Below are positions 18,680 through 29,811 of a DNA stretch of 64,000 nucleotides, in pieces. The stretch comes from Bordetella genomosp. 12 (lineage in GTDB: Bacteria > Pseudomonadota > Gammaproteobacteria > Burkholderiales > Burkholderiaceae_B). The notes under the pieces are model-generated. The model was not told the DNA's origin. It saw nothing but the letters and a program-made list of their open reading frames with translations, and searched no databases. The position numbers were made by a program, and so were the translations under genes. How positions within the stretch are numbered: the first letter of the stretch is position 1; every line of letters starts with the position of its first letter. The DNA is taken from assembly GCF_002261355.1 (NCBI RefSeq), contig NZ_NEVU01000001.1, positions 434,001-498,000 on the forward strand, in the 5' to 3' direction.

Positions 18680-19565
18680 ATGTTGCGAGAGTTCAAAACC
18701 TTTGTTGCCGTCGCGCGGGACGGCACCTTCACCGGCGCGGGCCGGCAATTGGGCCTGACGCAGTCGGCGGTCAGCGCCCAGATCCGGCGTCTGGAAGATC
18801 ACCTCGGGGTCACCTTGTTCGACCGCAGCGCCAAGGCGGCCGCGCTCAATGCGCATGGCCGCGAGCTCCTGCCCCAGGCCGAGGAGTTGCTGGCGCTGGC
18901 CGACGGCATGGTCAAGCAGGCCGGCGGGCGCGTCAGCGGCGTGCTGCGCATCGGCGCCATCGCCTCGGTGCAGCAGGATTTGCTGGTGCATGCGCTGCGG
19001 CCCTTCCGGGCCGCCTATCCCGATGTCCGGGTGCGTGTGGTGCCCGGCGTGTCGCTGACACTGCTGGGCCAGGTCGACGCCGGGGAAGTCGATCTGGTCG
19101 TGCAGATCCGGCCGCCGTTTGCCCTGCCGCCTGAATTGGCCTGGCAGGCCTTGTTGCGCGAACCCATGGTGCTGGCGGTGCCGGACCATATGCCGATCCG
19201 GCCGTGGCGCGAAGTGCTCGAGTCCGAGCCTTTCATCCGCTATGAGCGCGCTTCATTCGGGGGGCGCCTGGTGGATCGCTTCTTGCGGCAGCACCGCATC
19301 GCGGTGCAGGAGGCGGTGGAGCTCGATGAAATCGACGCCTTGGCCAATCTGGTGCGCGCCGGGTTGGGCGTGGCCATTCTGCCCCGCACGCGGTGGCTCA
19401 ATCTCGATGGTTTGCGCCTGATCGATCTGGGTGAGCCGGACTTCGCTCGCGAGATCGGCGTCATCGGACGCCTGTCGCGTCCGGCCATCCTGGAAAAAAT
19501 GGTGGACTGCCTGCGGCAGGCCAGTGTCGAACAGGCCGGGCCCGTGGACCCGGCCTGTGCGTCCA

Positions 19566-19591
<26 letters not shown>
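18680..19591 (+). CDS. LysR-family transcriptional regulator
   Basis: A 303-residue LysR regulator. The helix-turn-helix is REFKTFVAVARDGTFTGAGRQLGLTQSAVSAQIRRLE, followed by a periplasmic-binding-like effector domain. It is divergent from the VOC-pxpBCA operon with a shared 141-base promoter, so it most likely controls 5-oxoproline use. Its 3' end overlaps the 3' end of the convergent serA-like gene by 26 bases. Confidence 0.9.
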
Positions 19592-20765
<1,174 letters not shown>

Positions 20766-20957
20766 AGATGCTTGCCGTAAGGAAAGAGTGGCCCGGGCAG
20801 TCCCGGAACCGGCGCCAGTGGGCACCGGCATTCCATTGTGGCGCAATTTCATGCTGCAAGCGCACAATCCCTTGGCGTCAGTGTGGCCTCATGCCGCGGT
20901 CTGGCGGCGCGCCCATTTAATGGGGACGCAATAAATGCGCGTGGCGGCCCGGGCGTG

Positions 20958-21434
20958 TCAGGGGGCCGCGACGATCACTTTGCCCAGCATGCCGGCCGGG
21001 TAGTGCCCGGGTTCCAGGCAGCCGAAGTCGACCTCGCCTTGCGCCGGGAACTGCCAGCTCAGTTCGCCCGTCTGGCCTGCCGCCAGCGAAACGGCATTGC
21101 CCCCCGCGTGATGGGCCGCGCCTGGTTGCTGCAGCATCATCTGATAGTGAGCCTGCAGGTCAGCAGGTGTGCCCAGCACGAACTCATGCCGGATCTGGCC
21201 GCTGTTCTTGACGACGAAGCGCACGGTCTCTCCTGGCCTGACGTCGATGCGTGACGGCGTAAACCGCATGTTGTCGGTCATGTCGATCTGAACGGTGCGC
21301 GTGGCCTGGCTGGCAGGATGGCCGATATCGGCCGTGGCCGGGTGCATCCCGGCGTGATCGGGCGCGGCCGTGGCCGGGCCGGCAGGCGCTGCGGCGGCGA
21401 TGGCAAGCACGGCAAGAGCAAGGAAGGATTTCAT
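20958..21434 (-). CDS. Periplasmic cupredoxin (plastocyanin-like copper protein)
   Basis: A 158-residue secreted protein with a signal peptide (MKSFLALAVLAIAAAAPAG...ATAA) and one cupredoxin domain. The type-1 copper ligands are visible: H83 (RHEF), C139, H144 and M149 in CLEPGHYPAGM. A His/Met-rich linker after the signal peptide could bind extra metal. It lies 68 bases downstream of a copper-type two-component system on the same strand, so it is probably part of that operon and serves copper handling or electron transfer in the periplasm. Confidence 0.9.
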   Translation of the reverse strand: MKSFLALAVLAIAAAAPAGPATAAPDHAGMHPATADIGHPASQATRTVQIDMTDNMRFTPSRIDVRPGETVRFVVKNSGQIRHEFVLGTPADLQAHYQMMLQQPGAAHHAGGNAVSLAAGQTGELSWQFPAQGEVDFGCLEPGHYPAGMLGKVIVAAP

Positions 21435-21502
21435 GAAAGCAGCCTCGGTAAGTCGGGCTGCCACTCTAGCCAGGGCGGGCTGACCCCAGCCTGTCGCCAA
21501 CA

Positions 21503-22864
21503 TTACGATTCTGTCATCCGCGCCGGGCCCAGCGTCAGGCCGATGTCGGTGCCGCGCGCGTCGCTCCGGGCATGGACCTGGCCGCCGTGCATGATGGCGA
21601 TGGCCCGCACGATGGCCAGCCCCAGCCCGTGGCCCTCGCCGCGGCGGCGTTGGGCCGCGCCGGCGCGATAAAAACGCTCGAACAGCTGGGGCAGATCCGC
21701 CGCCGCGATGGGCGGCCCGGGATTCTGGACGGAGATCCGGGCGGCCTGGCCGGGCAGGGCTTCGCACACGATACGGATGGTGCCGCCGGGCGCGGTCGCG
21801 CGAATGGCGTTGGCCACCAGGTTGACCATGGCGCGGCGCAGCAGATTGGCATTGGCGCGCACTTGCGCCCGGCCCTGGACGAGTAGCTGCAGTTGCTCGG
21901 CCTCGAGCGCCGGCTCGAAGAATTCCGCCACCCGCCTGGCCTCCTGTTCCAGCGCCACGGGGGCGGCGTCAGCCGCCCGTTCTCCGCCGTCGGCGCGGGC
22001 CAGAAACAGCATATCGTTGATCAATGTCTTCATGTCTTCCAGCTCTTCGAGGCTGGAGGACAAGGTGTCGCGCAATTCGCTATTGCTGCGCGGCGCCGAC
22101 AGCGCGAGCTGAGCGCCGTTGATCAAGGTGGCCAGGGGGGTGCGCAATTCATGGGCCACATTGGCGTTAAAGCCTTCCATCTGCTGATAGGCCTGTTGCA
22201 GGCGCTCCAGCGTCCGGTTGACGCTGGCGGCCAGATCACGCACCTCGCGATCGATGCCGGCCAAGGGCAGGCGGCGCTCCAGGTGCTCCGGGCCGATGCC
22301 GGCGGCCTGTGCCGACAGGCGCCGCATCGGCGCGAGCGTGCGCCTGACCGCCCAGGCCGACAAGATTACGGTCAGGCTCACCCACAGCACGCAGATCAGC
22401 AAAAGCGCGCTGCCATAGGCATAGAGAAACTGGCTGCCCGCACCCGTGCCCACGGCCACCGTCAGCTGCCCGCCGGGCAGGCCATGCGCATCCAGGGGCC
22501 ATTGCACGCCGTGCAGCCGCGCACCCCCGGCCGTCTGGACGTCGACTTCCTGGCCGGCGCGGCGGTGGATCCGCGGCTCGGCGTCGCCGTACAGCAGCTC
22601 GCCGCCGGCCTGGACCCAAACGGCGAGATTGCCGTGGCCAGCGGTCATGCCGTCCAGGATGGCGCGCAGCCCGCTCAGCGAGCCGGGCTGCATGCCCGCC
22701 AGATGGGCGATGAGCTCGGCCTTGCCGGCCGCCTCCGTCACCTCCTGGCGGCGCACTTCGCGATCCAGCGCCCAATAAAGCGTCAGCCCCGCCACCAGAG
22801 ACACCAGCAGGGCGATGGCGCCCAGGGCCAGCGTGAGCCGCCGCTGCAGCGAAGGCGTTCTCAC
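21503..22864 (-). CDS. Sensor histidine kinase, heavy-metal (CusS/CopS-like)
   Basis: A 453-residue membrane kinase. Two helices (about residues 12-32 and 150-175) flank a periplasmic sensor domain; a HAMP linker precedes the dimerisation helix with the phospho-His in [15 protein letters not shown], then the N and G boxes of the ATPase domain ([23 protein letters not shown]). It overlaps the upstream response-regulator gene by four bases. The neighbouring cupredoxin points to copper sensing. Confidence 0.9.
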   Translation of the reverse strand: MRTPSLQRRLTLALGAIALLVSLVAGLTLYWALDREVRRQEVTEAAGKAELIAHLAGMQPGSLSGLRAILDGMTAGHGNLAVWVQAGGELLYGDAEPRIHRRAGQEVDVQTAGGARLHGVQWPLDAHGLPGGQLTVAVGTGAGSQFLYAYGSALLLICVLWVSLTVILSAWAVRRTLAPMRRLSAQAAGIGPEHLERRLPLAGIDREVRDLAASVNRTLERLQQAYQQMEGFNANVAHELRTPLATLINGAQLALSAPRSNSELRDTLSSSLEELEDMKTLINDMLFLARADGGERAADAAPVALEQEARRVAEFFEPALEAEQLQLLVQGRAQVRANANLLRRAMVNLVANAIRATAPGGTIRIVCEALPGQAARISVQNPGPPIAAADLPQLFERFYRAGAAQRRRGEGHGLGLAIVRAIAIMHGGQVHARSDARGTDIGLTLGPARMTES

Positions 22865-23532
22865 GCGCGGCGCTCCAGCACATAGCCCATGCCGCGCACC
22901 GTGTGTAGCAGCTTGTGTTCGAAAGGGTCGTCGAGTTTGCCGCGCAGCCGCCGGATGGCCACGTCGATCACATTGGTATCGCTGTCGAAGTTCATGTCCC
23001 AGACCTGCTCGGCCAGCGTGGCCCGCGACAGCACCTGGCCCTGCCGGCGCAGCAGCAGGGCCAGCAAGGTGAATTCCTTGGCCGTCAGATCCAGACGCTG
23101 GCGCGCGCGCAAAGCCTTGCGGCTGGCCAGATCCAGCTCCAGGTCGTCCAGCCGCAGGACGGTTGGCTCCTGCGCGCGCCCGCGGCGCTGCAGGGCATGC
23201 ACCCGGGCCAGCAGTTCGGAAAACGCAAAGGGCTTGACCAGATAATCATCCGCGCCGCCTTCCAGGCCCCGCACCCGGTCTTCGACGCGGTCGCGCGCGG
23301 TCAGCATCAGCACCGGGGTGCTGCGCCGCTGGCGCAGCTCGCGCAACACGCTCAGGCCATCGCGGCCGGGCAGCATCACATCGAGAATGACCACGTCGTA
23401 ATCGCCCTCGATGGCCAGATGGCAGCCATCGATCCCGTCATGCGCCAGATCGACGACATGATTCTGTTCTGACAGGCCTTTGTGCAGGTAGGCGGCGAGC
23501 TTGGGTTCGTCCTCGACGACGAGAATGCGCAT
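22861..23532 (-). CDS. Response regulator, OmpR family (CusR/CopR-like)
   Basis: A 223-residue response regulator with a receiver domain (phospho-Asp in [15 protein letters not shown]) and an OmpR-type winged-helix domain ([18 protein letters not shown]). It has the exact length and spacing of heavy-metal regulators such as CusR. It is the first gene of a copR-copS-cupredoxin operon, with copS overlapping its end. Confidence 0.92.
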   Translation of the reverse strand: MRILVVEDEPKLAAYLHKGLSEQNHVVDLAHDGIDGCHLAIEGDYDVVILDVMLPGRDGLSVLRELRQRRSTPVLMLTARDRVEDRVRGLEGGADDYLVKPFAFSELLARVHALQRRGRAQEPTVLRLDDLELDLASRKALRARQRLDLTAKEFTLLALLLRRQGQVLSRATLAEQVWDMNFDSDTNVIDVAIRRLRGKLDDPFEHKLLHTVRGMGYVLERRA

Positions 23533-23547
23533 GGCAGATGGCGGGAA

Positions 23548-23573
23548 ATGGCGGACGCGCCATTATCCGCCAT
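23548..23573. promoter_or_regulatory. Inverted repeat upstream of the copper-type regulator
   Basis: ATGGCGGA and TCCGCCAT are perfect 8-bp complements separated by ten bases, 16 to 41 bases upstream of the response-regulator start. Additional ATGGC repeats lie just before it. It does not match the CusR box known from E. coli, so it would be a different operator if it is one. Confidence 0.4.
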
Positions 23574-23590
23574 CCTGTTGCGCGGCCTGG

Positions 23591-24889
23591 CTAGGCGGGT
23601 ACGACGCGGTCGGCAGGGAAGTGCAGCGCGAAGGTGCTGCCCTTGCCGGGTTCGCTTTCGATCACCAGCTCGGCGTCGTGGCGTAGCACGATGTGCTTGG
23701 TGATGGCCAGACCCAGGCCGGTGCCGCCCACCGCGCGCGAACGGCCGCGGTCGACGCGATAGAACCGCTCGGTCAGGCGCGGGATATGCCGCGCCGGAAT
23801 GCCGATGCCGGTATCGCGCACGCTGTAGCGCGCGCCGCCGTCCGGCATGCCCTCCCAGCGTACGCTGATGTGGCCGCCCTCGGGGGTGTAGCGCACGGCG
23901 TTGGTCAGCAGGTTCGACAACGCCGAGGCCAGCTCCGAGCCGCTGCCCAGCACGTCCAGCTCGGCATCGATATGCCAGTCGAATTGATGGCGGCCGCCGG
24001 ACAGCGCCTCGGCCTGCTGGCGCGCGGCCTGCAGCAAAGCGTGGATGTTCACGGCCACGGGGTCGGTGCCGGGCGAGGACTCCAGCGTCGAGAGGGTGAG
24101 CAGATCCTCGACGATGGCCTGCATGCGTTGCGCCTGCTCCAGCATCATCGCCAGGTATTGGCTGCGCTGCTCTTCACCCAGCGCCTCGGCCGGCATATCG
24201 TGCAGGGTCTCCAGAAAACCCGCCAGCACCGTCAGGGGGGTGCGCAATTCGTGCGACACATTGGCCACGAAGTCGCGCCGCGTGGTCTCGAGCTTTTCGA
24301 TCTGAGTGACGTCGCGCGAGATCAGCAGACGGCGGCTGGAAGCATAGGTGGCCAGCTGAATCATCATGACGCGCTCCTGGCCGCTCTGCCCCAGGCGCAC
24401 CAGGATGGGCTCGGGCCAGCTGCTGCGATGCGCGTAGGCGACGAATTCGGGCGCGCGCAGCAGATTCATCAGGTTCTGGCCCCGGTCGGCGGGCAGGCGC
24501 AGTCCCAGATGGCGGCGCGCCATGCGATTGCCCCACTCGATCTGGAAGTCTTCGTTCAGGGTCACCACGCCATCGGGCAGCGCCTGGGCGGCGGCCAGCA
24601 TGCCCTGCATGGTTTCCTGCAGCTCGGCCAGCTCGCGCCGGCGCGCCCGGGTATAGCGGTAAAGCGGCGCCAGGATGTCTTCCCAGGGCCCCACGCCGGC
24701 CGGCGGCGCCGAGTCCGGATCATGCGCCCAGGCCGAGACCCGCTGCAGGCGCCAGCTGCGCCAGAGCACCATCGCCGCCATGGCGGCCGAAAACAGGATC
24801 CAGCCGGCAGGCGAGCCCGCCAGCGCGTGAAGGACCAGACTGATCACCCCCCACAGGGCAATCAACAACAGCGTGCGCAGCCAGATCAT
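23591..24889 (-). CDS. phoR: Phosphate regulon sensor kinase
   Basis: A 432-residue PhoR. Two N-terminal helices (residues 5-45), a PAS domain (about 90-190), the phospho-His in VANVSHELRTPLTVLAGFL and the ATPase G box GGTGLGLAITKHI are all in the PhoR arrangement. It follows phoB by 12 bases. PhoR senses phosphate supply through the Pst transporter; pst and phoU are not in this window. Confidence 0.93.
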   Translation of the reverse strand: MIWLRTLLLIALWGVISLVLHALAGSPAGWILFSAAMAAMVLWRSWRLQRVSAWAHDPDSAPPAGVGPWEDILAPLYRYTRARRRELAELQETMQGMLAAAQALPDGVVTLNEDFQIEWGNRMARRHLGLRLPADRGQNLMNLLRAPEFVAYAHRSSWPEPILVRLGQSGQERVMMIQLATYASSRRLLISRDVTQIEKLETTRRDFVANVSHELRTPLTVLAGFLETLHDMPAEALGEEQRSQYLAMMLEQAQRMQAIVEDLLTLSTLESSPGTDPVAVNIHALLQAARQQAEALSGGRHQFDWHIDAELDVLGSGSELASALSNLLTNAVRYTPEGGHISVRWEGMPDGGARYSVRDTGIGIPARHIPRLTERFYRVDRGRSRAVGGTGLGLAITKHIVLRHDAELVIESEPGKGSTFALHFPADRVVPA

Positions 24890-24901
24890 CGTGGATCGCT
24901 T

Positions 24902-25600
<699 letters not shown>

Positions 25601-25740
25601 AGGGATGGGTACGCAGCAGGGCGCCTGATGGCGCGAACGTTGCCATAGTATGGCCGCAATATTTCAGGTATGTGACCAAGCCCGCGGCCGGATTGCCCGC
25701 GCCAATCGGCTACCATTGGACCATATCCCGGGATTTCACC

Positions 25741-26511
25741 ATGCAAAAGCCTTCCTCTCCTTCCGATACGTCCCCTTCCGGCAGCACCCACTTCGGCTTC
25801 CAGTCCGTGGCCGAAGGCGACAAGGCGCGCAAAGTTGCCGAAGTCTTCCATTCGGTGGCCTCGCGCTACGACGTCATGAATGACCTGATGTCGGGCGGTC
25901 TGCACCGTATCTGGAAAGCCTTCACCATTGGCCGCGCCGCCGTGCGGCCCGGCATGAAAGTGCTGGATATCGCTGGCGGCACGGGCGATCTGGCCCGCGC
26001 CTTTGCCAAGCGCGCCGGCCCGACGGGCGAAGTGTGGCTGACCGACATCAACGATTCCATGCTGCGCGTGGGCCGCGACCGCCTGACCGATGGCGGCCTC
26101 ATCCTGCCGGTGGCCGTCTGTGATGCCGAAAAGCTGCCTTTTCCGGACGCTTACTTCGACCGTGTGAGCGTGGCCTTCGGTTTGCGCAACATGACCCACA
26201 AAGACCGCGCGCTGGCGGAAATGAGCCGGGTGCTCAAGCCCGGCGGCAAATTGCTGGTCCTGGAGTTCTCGCGCGTGGCCAAGCCGCTGGCGCCGGCCTA
26301 CGACTGGTACTCCTTCAATGTGCTCCCCTGGCTGGGCAAGAAGGTCGCCAATGACGAGGCGAGCTACCGCTATCTGGCCGAGTCCATCCGCATGCATCCT
26401 GACCAGGACACCCTGGCCGACATGATGCGCGCCGCCGGCCTGGACCGGGTGCAGTACTTCAACCTGACCGCCGGCGTGGCCGCCCTGCACGAAGGGGTGC
26501 GCCTGAGCTGA
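25741..26511 (+). CDS. ubiE: Ubiquinone/menaquinone C-methyltransferase
   Basis: SAM-dependent methyltransferase of ubiquinone synthesis. The 256-residue product has THFGFQSV near the N-terminus, [26 protein letters not shown] and the SAM loop [10 protein letters not shown], all hallmarks of UbiE. I chose the ATG at 25741 by fit to family length; an in-frame start 69 bases earlier would add non-conserved sequence. It is divergent from phoB. Confidence 0.96.
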   Translation: MQKPSSPSDTSPSGSTHFGFQSVAEGDKARKVAEVFHSVASRYDVMNDLMSGGLHRIWKAFTIGRAAVRPGMKVLDIAGGTGDLARAFAKRAGPTGEVWLTDINDSMLRVGRDRLTDGGLILPVAVCDAEKLPFPDAYFDRVSVAFGLRNMTHKDRALAEMSRVLKPGGKLLVLEFSRVAKPLAPAYDWYSFNVLPWLGKKVANDEASYRYLAESIRMHPDQDTLADMMRAAGLDRVQYFNLTAGVAALHEGVRLS

Positions 26512-26517
26512 GCGCGA

Positions 26518-26540
26518 GTTCCGCCCGGGGCGGTGTTTTT
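26518..26540 (+). terminator. Likely terminator after ubiE
   Basis: CCGCC-CGG-GGCGG followed by TGTTTTT directly after the ubiE stop forms a compact terminator hairpin. An alternative longer pairing, GTTCCGCCC (26518) with GGGCGGAAC (26547), excludes it, so two structures compete. Confidence 0.5.
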
Positions 26541-26680
26541 CCCTATGGGCGGAACTTGTGGCGGACGACCTTGTCCGTTATTCTTCAGGTTATTCAGTTT
26601 TATGTAAGAAAAGGGCGGCAGGCACCGCCTGGCCGCCCCTCGCTCCTGCGGGGGGGCAATATACGAGGAGCATTATCGTC

Positions 26681-27679
26681 ATGTCCATCAAGTTTGGCCT
26701 TTCCCGAGTGCTGGCCGCGGCGTTGATCGCTGTCTCCGGCGCCGCGCTGATCACCGCGTCCTTCGACGCGGAAGCGCGCCGCGCCGGCGGCGGTTCCAGC
26801 GCTGGCCGCCAATCTTCCAATGTCACCACCCAGCGTCAGGCGACCAAGCCGCCGGCCACCCCGGGTGCGGGCACCACCGCCGGCGCCACCTCCGCCGCCG
26901 CAGGCACCGCTGCAGCGGGTGCCGCGGCCAAGAGCGGCGCATCGCGCTGGCTGGGCCCCATCGCCGGCATCGCCGCCGGCCTGGGTCTGGCGGCGCTGTT
27001 CTCCAGCCTGGGTCTGGGCGGCGCGCTGGCCGAGTTCCTCAGCAGCGCCCTGCTCATCGGCCTGGTGATCTTCGCCGTGTTGTTCATCGTCCGCCGTTTG
27101 CGCGGCGCCGCGCCGCGTCAGGCCATGCAGGGGGCTTACAGCACCTCGGCCAACCCGTCTGCGCAGCAGAACGCTCAGCCGGCCTGGCGCGAAAGCCTCG
27201 CGCCGGCGCCTGCCGCCGCGCCCGTCGCCGCGGCCGCGGCCGCACCCGTGGCGGCCGCCGCTCTGCCCAAGGCGGGCGAGGACGGCAACTGGTTCATCCC
27301 CGGCGACTTCGACACCCCGCGTTTTCTGCAGCAGGCCAAAGACCAGTTCGTGCGTATCCAGGCCATCTGGGATAGCGGCAACGTCGACAATCTGCGCGAT
27401 CTGCTCACCGATGACCTGATCGCCGAGCTCAAGCCGCAACTCGAAGCGCGTGGCAACGAAGCCAACAAGACCGAGGTCGTGTTGCTCAACGCCGAGCTGC
27501 TGGGTATCGAGACGGTCTCCGATGGCCATCTGGCCAGCGTGCGCTTCTCCGGCATGCTGCGCGAGACCCCGGGCGCCGAAGCCTTCCGCTTCGAAGAGGT
27601 CTGGAATCTCTTCAAGCCCACCAGCGGCGGCTGGCTGCTGGCCGGCATTCAACAGATCCCGGTCGAATACGCCAGCTGA
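26681..27679 (+). CDS. Tim44-like domain protein, probably secreted or membrane-anchored
   Basis: A 332-residue protein. An N-terminal signal or anchor (LSRVLAAALIAVSGAALITASF) is followed by an Ala/Thr/Gly-rich low-complexity linker, a pair of hydrophobic helices (about residues 90-145) and a C-terminal Tim44-like domain (from about 205; NWFIPGDFDTPRFLQQAKDQF, then LFKPTSGGWLLAGIQQ). Bacterial Tim44-like proteins are conserved but their role is unclear. The start at 26681 has GAGGAG about ten bases upstream. It ends just before a strong terminator. Confidence 0.88.
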   Translation: MSIKFGLSRVLAAALIAVSGAALITASFDAEARRAGGGSSAGRQSSNVTTQRQATKPPATPGAGTTAGATSAAAGTAAAGAAAKSGASRWLGPIAGIAAGLGLAALFSSLGLGGALAEFLSSALLIGLVIFAVLFIVRRLRGAAPRQAMQGAYSTSANPSAQQNAQPAWRESLAPAPAAAPVAAAAAAPVAAAALPKAGEDGNWFIPGDFDTPRFLQQAKDQFVRIQAIWDSGNVDNLRDLLTDDLIAELKPQLEARGNEANKTEVVLLNAELLGIETVSDGHLASVRFSGMLRETPGAEAFRFEEVWNLFKPTSGGWLLAGIQQIPVEYAS

Positions 27680-27705
27680 TCTTTCAGACTCCGTAGTACC
27701 TTTGG

Positions 27706-27735
27706 ATGCCCGCGCCTAGCGCGGGCATTTTTCTT
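27706..27735 (+). terminator. Rho-independent terminator after the Tim44-domain gene
   Basis: A perfect 10-bp stem ATGCCCGCGC / GCGCGGGCAT with a three-base CTA loop and a T-run (TTTTTCTT). It insulates the accessory cluster that begins about 320 bases downstream. Confidence 0.92.
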
Positions 27736-28053
27736 GGCGGACGCAAACCGGCTTCTACCGGCGGCAGCGAAACCGGCACGCCGTTTGCGCGAAACCCCTG
27801 ACAGGCAGGGCGCCAGCGGCGAGGCAGACTATTCATGCCGCCCGCGCCTGTCGCGCGCCAGCCGTGCGCCTCCGGCAGCGCGGCTGCCGTGCAGAAATTT
27901 CCTTCCCCGCCGCCGGGTGCCGTAAGACGTGTCTACAGGAAATCGGCTCCAGGCGCAGCGACCCCGGCTGACAGACCACGCTGGCGCGCCTCTTTAGACT
28001 CTGCATCCAGGTTTATCACTGCCAGAAAGAGGGTGATTCATGGAGGTCAGTGC
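27736..28053 (+). other. Non-coding region upstream of the accessory cluster
   Basis: A 318-base stretch without a supported gene. It presumably holds the promoter of the ABC exporter cluster. An in-frame extension of the permease frame reaches back to 27835 but encodes Pro/Ala/Arg-rich shadow sequence. A five-codon frame ATG GAG GTC AGT GCG TGA (28040-28057) overlaps the permease GTG start, with its stop sharing the start bases. I see no JUMPstart/ops element. Confidence 0.6.
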
Positions 28054-28833
28054 GTGAAGCGGGATGGAGTCGGTTGCCTTCGCTATGTGCGAAATGCCCT
28101 GCACCTGAGCTGGGTGGATGTCCGCACGCGCTATCGCAAAAGCGTACTGGGTCCGTTGTGGCTGACACTGGGCAATACCATCGCCATCGTCGGTTTCAGC
28201 GCGGTCTGGGCCCAGCTGCTGCGCGTCGATCGCGCCGTGTTCGTGCCTTCGCTGACGGTCGGGCTGGTCATCTGGCAATACATCTCAGGCTGTCTGACCT
28301 CCTCCGTGACCGCCTACACCCAGCATGCCGCCGTGATGCGCAATCTGCGCATGCCGGTGTGGTTCTTCGTGGTACGCATCCAGGGCTACCACCTCATCAA
28401 TTTCGCGCACAACCTCCTCTTGGTCGCCGCCGTGCTGTGCTACTTCGGTGCGCGGCCGACGACAGGCCTGGTTTGGTTTTTGCCGGGCTTGCTCCTGGTG
28501 GTGGCGATCTGTGCCTTGCTCAGCCTGGCGCTGGCCGCCCTGGGCGCGCGGTATCGCGATGTGCGCTACGCCATCGAGGTCAGCTTGCCGCTGCTTTTCT
28601 TCGTCAGCCCGGTGCTGTTTCGCCCGGAAAGCCTCGTGAGCGAGTACATCTGGCTCAACCCGGTCTCCTACCTCATCGAGGTGGTGCGCACCCCGCTGTT
28701 GTCCACCCTGGGCGGCCCCTTGCGGGCGGCCGGCTGGGTCTACGACGGCGGCCTGATCTTCCTGGGCGTCATGGTGCTGGTGTGCGCGGCCATCTATTGG
28801 CGCAATCCGCGCCGCATTCTGTTCTGGATCTGA
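28054..28833 (+). CDS. ABC-2 type polysaccharide/lipid exporter permease (Wzm-like)
   Basis: A 259-residue inner-membrane permease of the ABC-2 class used to export O-antigens and capsules. The amphipathic N-terminus with LSWVDVRTRYRKSVLGPLWLTLG is the family signature, followed by six hydrophobic helices. I chose the GTG at 28054 because GGAGG lies exactly seven bases upstream; the upstream extension is not conserved in character. It is followed after one base by its ATPase and begins the accessory operon. Confidence 0.88.
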   Translation: MKRDGVGCLRYVRNALHLSWVDVRTRYRKSVLGPLWLTLGNTIAIVGFSAVWAQLLRVDRAVFVPSLTVGLVIWQYISGCLTSSVTAYTQHAAVMRNLRMPVWFFVVRIQGYHLINFAHNLLLVAAVLCYFGARPTTGLVWFLPGLLLVVAICALLSLALAALGARYRDVRYAIEVSLPLLFFVSPVLFRPESLVSEYIWLNPVSYLIEVVRTPLLSTLGGPLRAAGWVYDGGLIFLGVMVLVCAAIYWRNPRRILFWI

Positions 28834-28834
28834 C

Positions 28835-29563
28835 ATGGCGATGATCCGGTTCGAGGGGGTGTCGCTCACCTATCCGTTGTTCGACCTGCAGGCTTCCTTT
28901 CTGCGCAACCAGATTGCCAAGTGGCTGTCCTTGGGTCTGTTGTGCCACCGGGGCGGGCAGGTGCGCGCCATCGATGCCCTGCGCGACATCAACCTGGAAA
29001 TCACCCAGGGCGACCGAGTCGGGCTGTATGGCCACAACGGCGCGGGCAAGAGCACCTTGCTGCGCACCATGGCCGGCATCTACCCGCCGCAGCGCGGGCG
29101 GATCTCGGTGCAGGGGCAGGCGGCCATGCTCTTTGATATCGAGGCCGGTCTGGATCCGGAGTTGAGCGGCCGCGAAAACGTCCTAAACCTCGGCCTCATC
29201 ATGGGTTTACCGGCAGACCAATGCCGCGCCCTCGAGCCCGAGGTGTTGGCCTTCAGCGGTCTGGAGGCCTGGCGCGACGTGCCCGTGGGCGCGTACTCGA
29301 GCGGCATGCGGCTGCGCCTGCTCTTTGCCGTGGCCACCGCCGTGACGCCCGAGATCCTGTTGCTCGACGAATGGTTCTCGACCGGCGATGCCGAGTTCCA
29401 GGAAAAGAGCCTGAACCGCTTGCAGCAGATGATGGACCGCACGCACATCACGGTGCTGGCTTCCCACGATCAAGCGCTGCTGCGGCGGTATTGCAATCGC
29501 ATCTTGGTGCTGGATTCGGGCCGCCTGCATGAAGTCTCGCCCACATCGTTCGCGTCTTTTTGA
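28835..29563 (+). CDS. ABC exporter ATP-binding protein (Wzt-like, short form)
   Basis: A 242-residue ATPase with Walker A GHNGAGKST (about residues 66-74), signature YSSGMRLRL and Walker B EILLLDEW, all in the form typical of the polysaccharide-export subfamily. It ends after the ATPase domain and lacks the C-terminal carbohydrate-binding extension that lets some Wzt proteins select a finished O-antigen. It therefore resembles exporters whose substrate is not recognised by a terminal sugar. It pairs with the permease upstream. Confidence 0.9.
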   Translation: MAMIRFEGVSLTYPLFDLQASFLRNQIAKWLSLGLLCHRGGQVRAIDALRDINLEITQGDRVGLYGHNGAGKSTLLRTMAGIYPPQRGRISVQGQAAMLFDIEAGLDPELSGRENVLNLGLIMGLPADQCRALEPEVLAFSGLEAWRDVPVGAYSSGMRLRLLFAVATAVTPEILLLDEWFSTGDAEFQEKSLNRLQQMMDRTHITVLASHDQALLRRYCNRILVLDSGRLHEVSPTSFASF

Positions 29564-29571
29564 GGAAAGCA

Positions 29572-29811
29572 ATGCAAAAACCGAGTCTGGAAGCGTTTAT
29601 CGAGTCGTTCCTGACGGCCTGCGACTTCGTCCAGGAAGTCCGGGTGACGGGCGACACCCGCTTCGATGAAATGGCCGATTTCGATTCCCTGGCCATGCTG
29701 GGGGTCATCATCATGATGGAAGCCGAATTCGGTCGCCCGGTCACGGCCGACAAGATCTTTGCGCTGGGCAGCGTGGCCGCGCTGCACGCCTACGCCCAGG
29801 GAGAGCAGTGA
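29572..29811 (+). CDS. Acyl carrier protein
   Basis: A 79-residue acyl carrier protein. The phosphopantetheine serine is S39 in DFDSLAMLGV, the usual D-S-L context, and the four-helix pattern and acidic character fit. The ATG at 29572 has GAGGAAAG at ideal distance. It overlaps the KAS III start by one base (TGATG). As a dedicated ACP beside a dedicated KAS III it most likely carries a special acyl group rather than serving bulk fatty-acid synthesis. Confidence 0.88.
   Translation: MQKPSLEAFIESFLTACDFVQEVRVTGDTRFDEMADFDSLAMLGVIIMMEAEFGRPVTADKIFALGSVAALHAYAQGEQ

Noticed and set aside
21511-21517. Single CTGTCAT near the end of the copper-type kinase gene
   Set aside because: No second half-site at 11-base spacing and it lies within a coding region, so it is not a Pho box.
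27835-28053. N-terminal extension of the exporter permease
   Set aside because: Pro/Ala/Arg-rich shadow sequence; the GTG at 28054 has an ideal ribosome site and starts the family fold.
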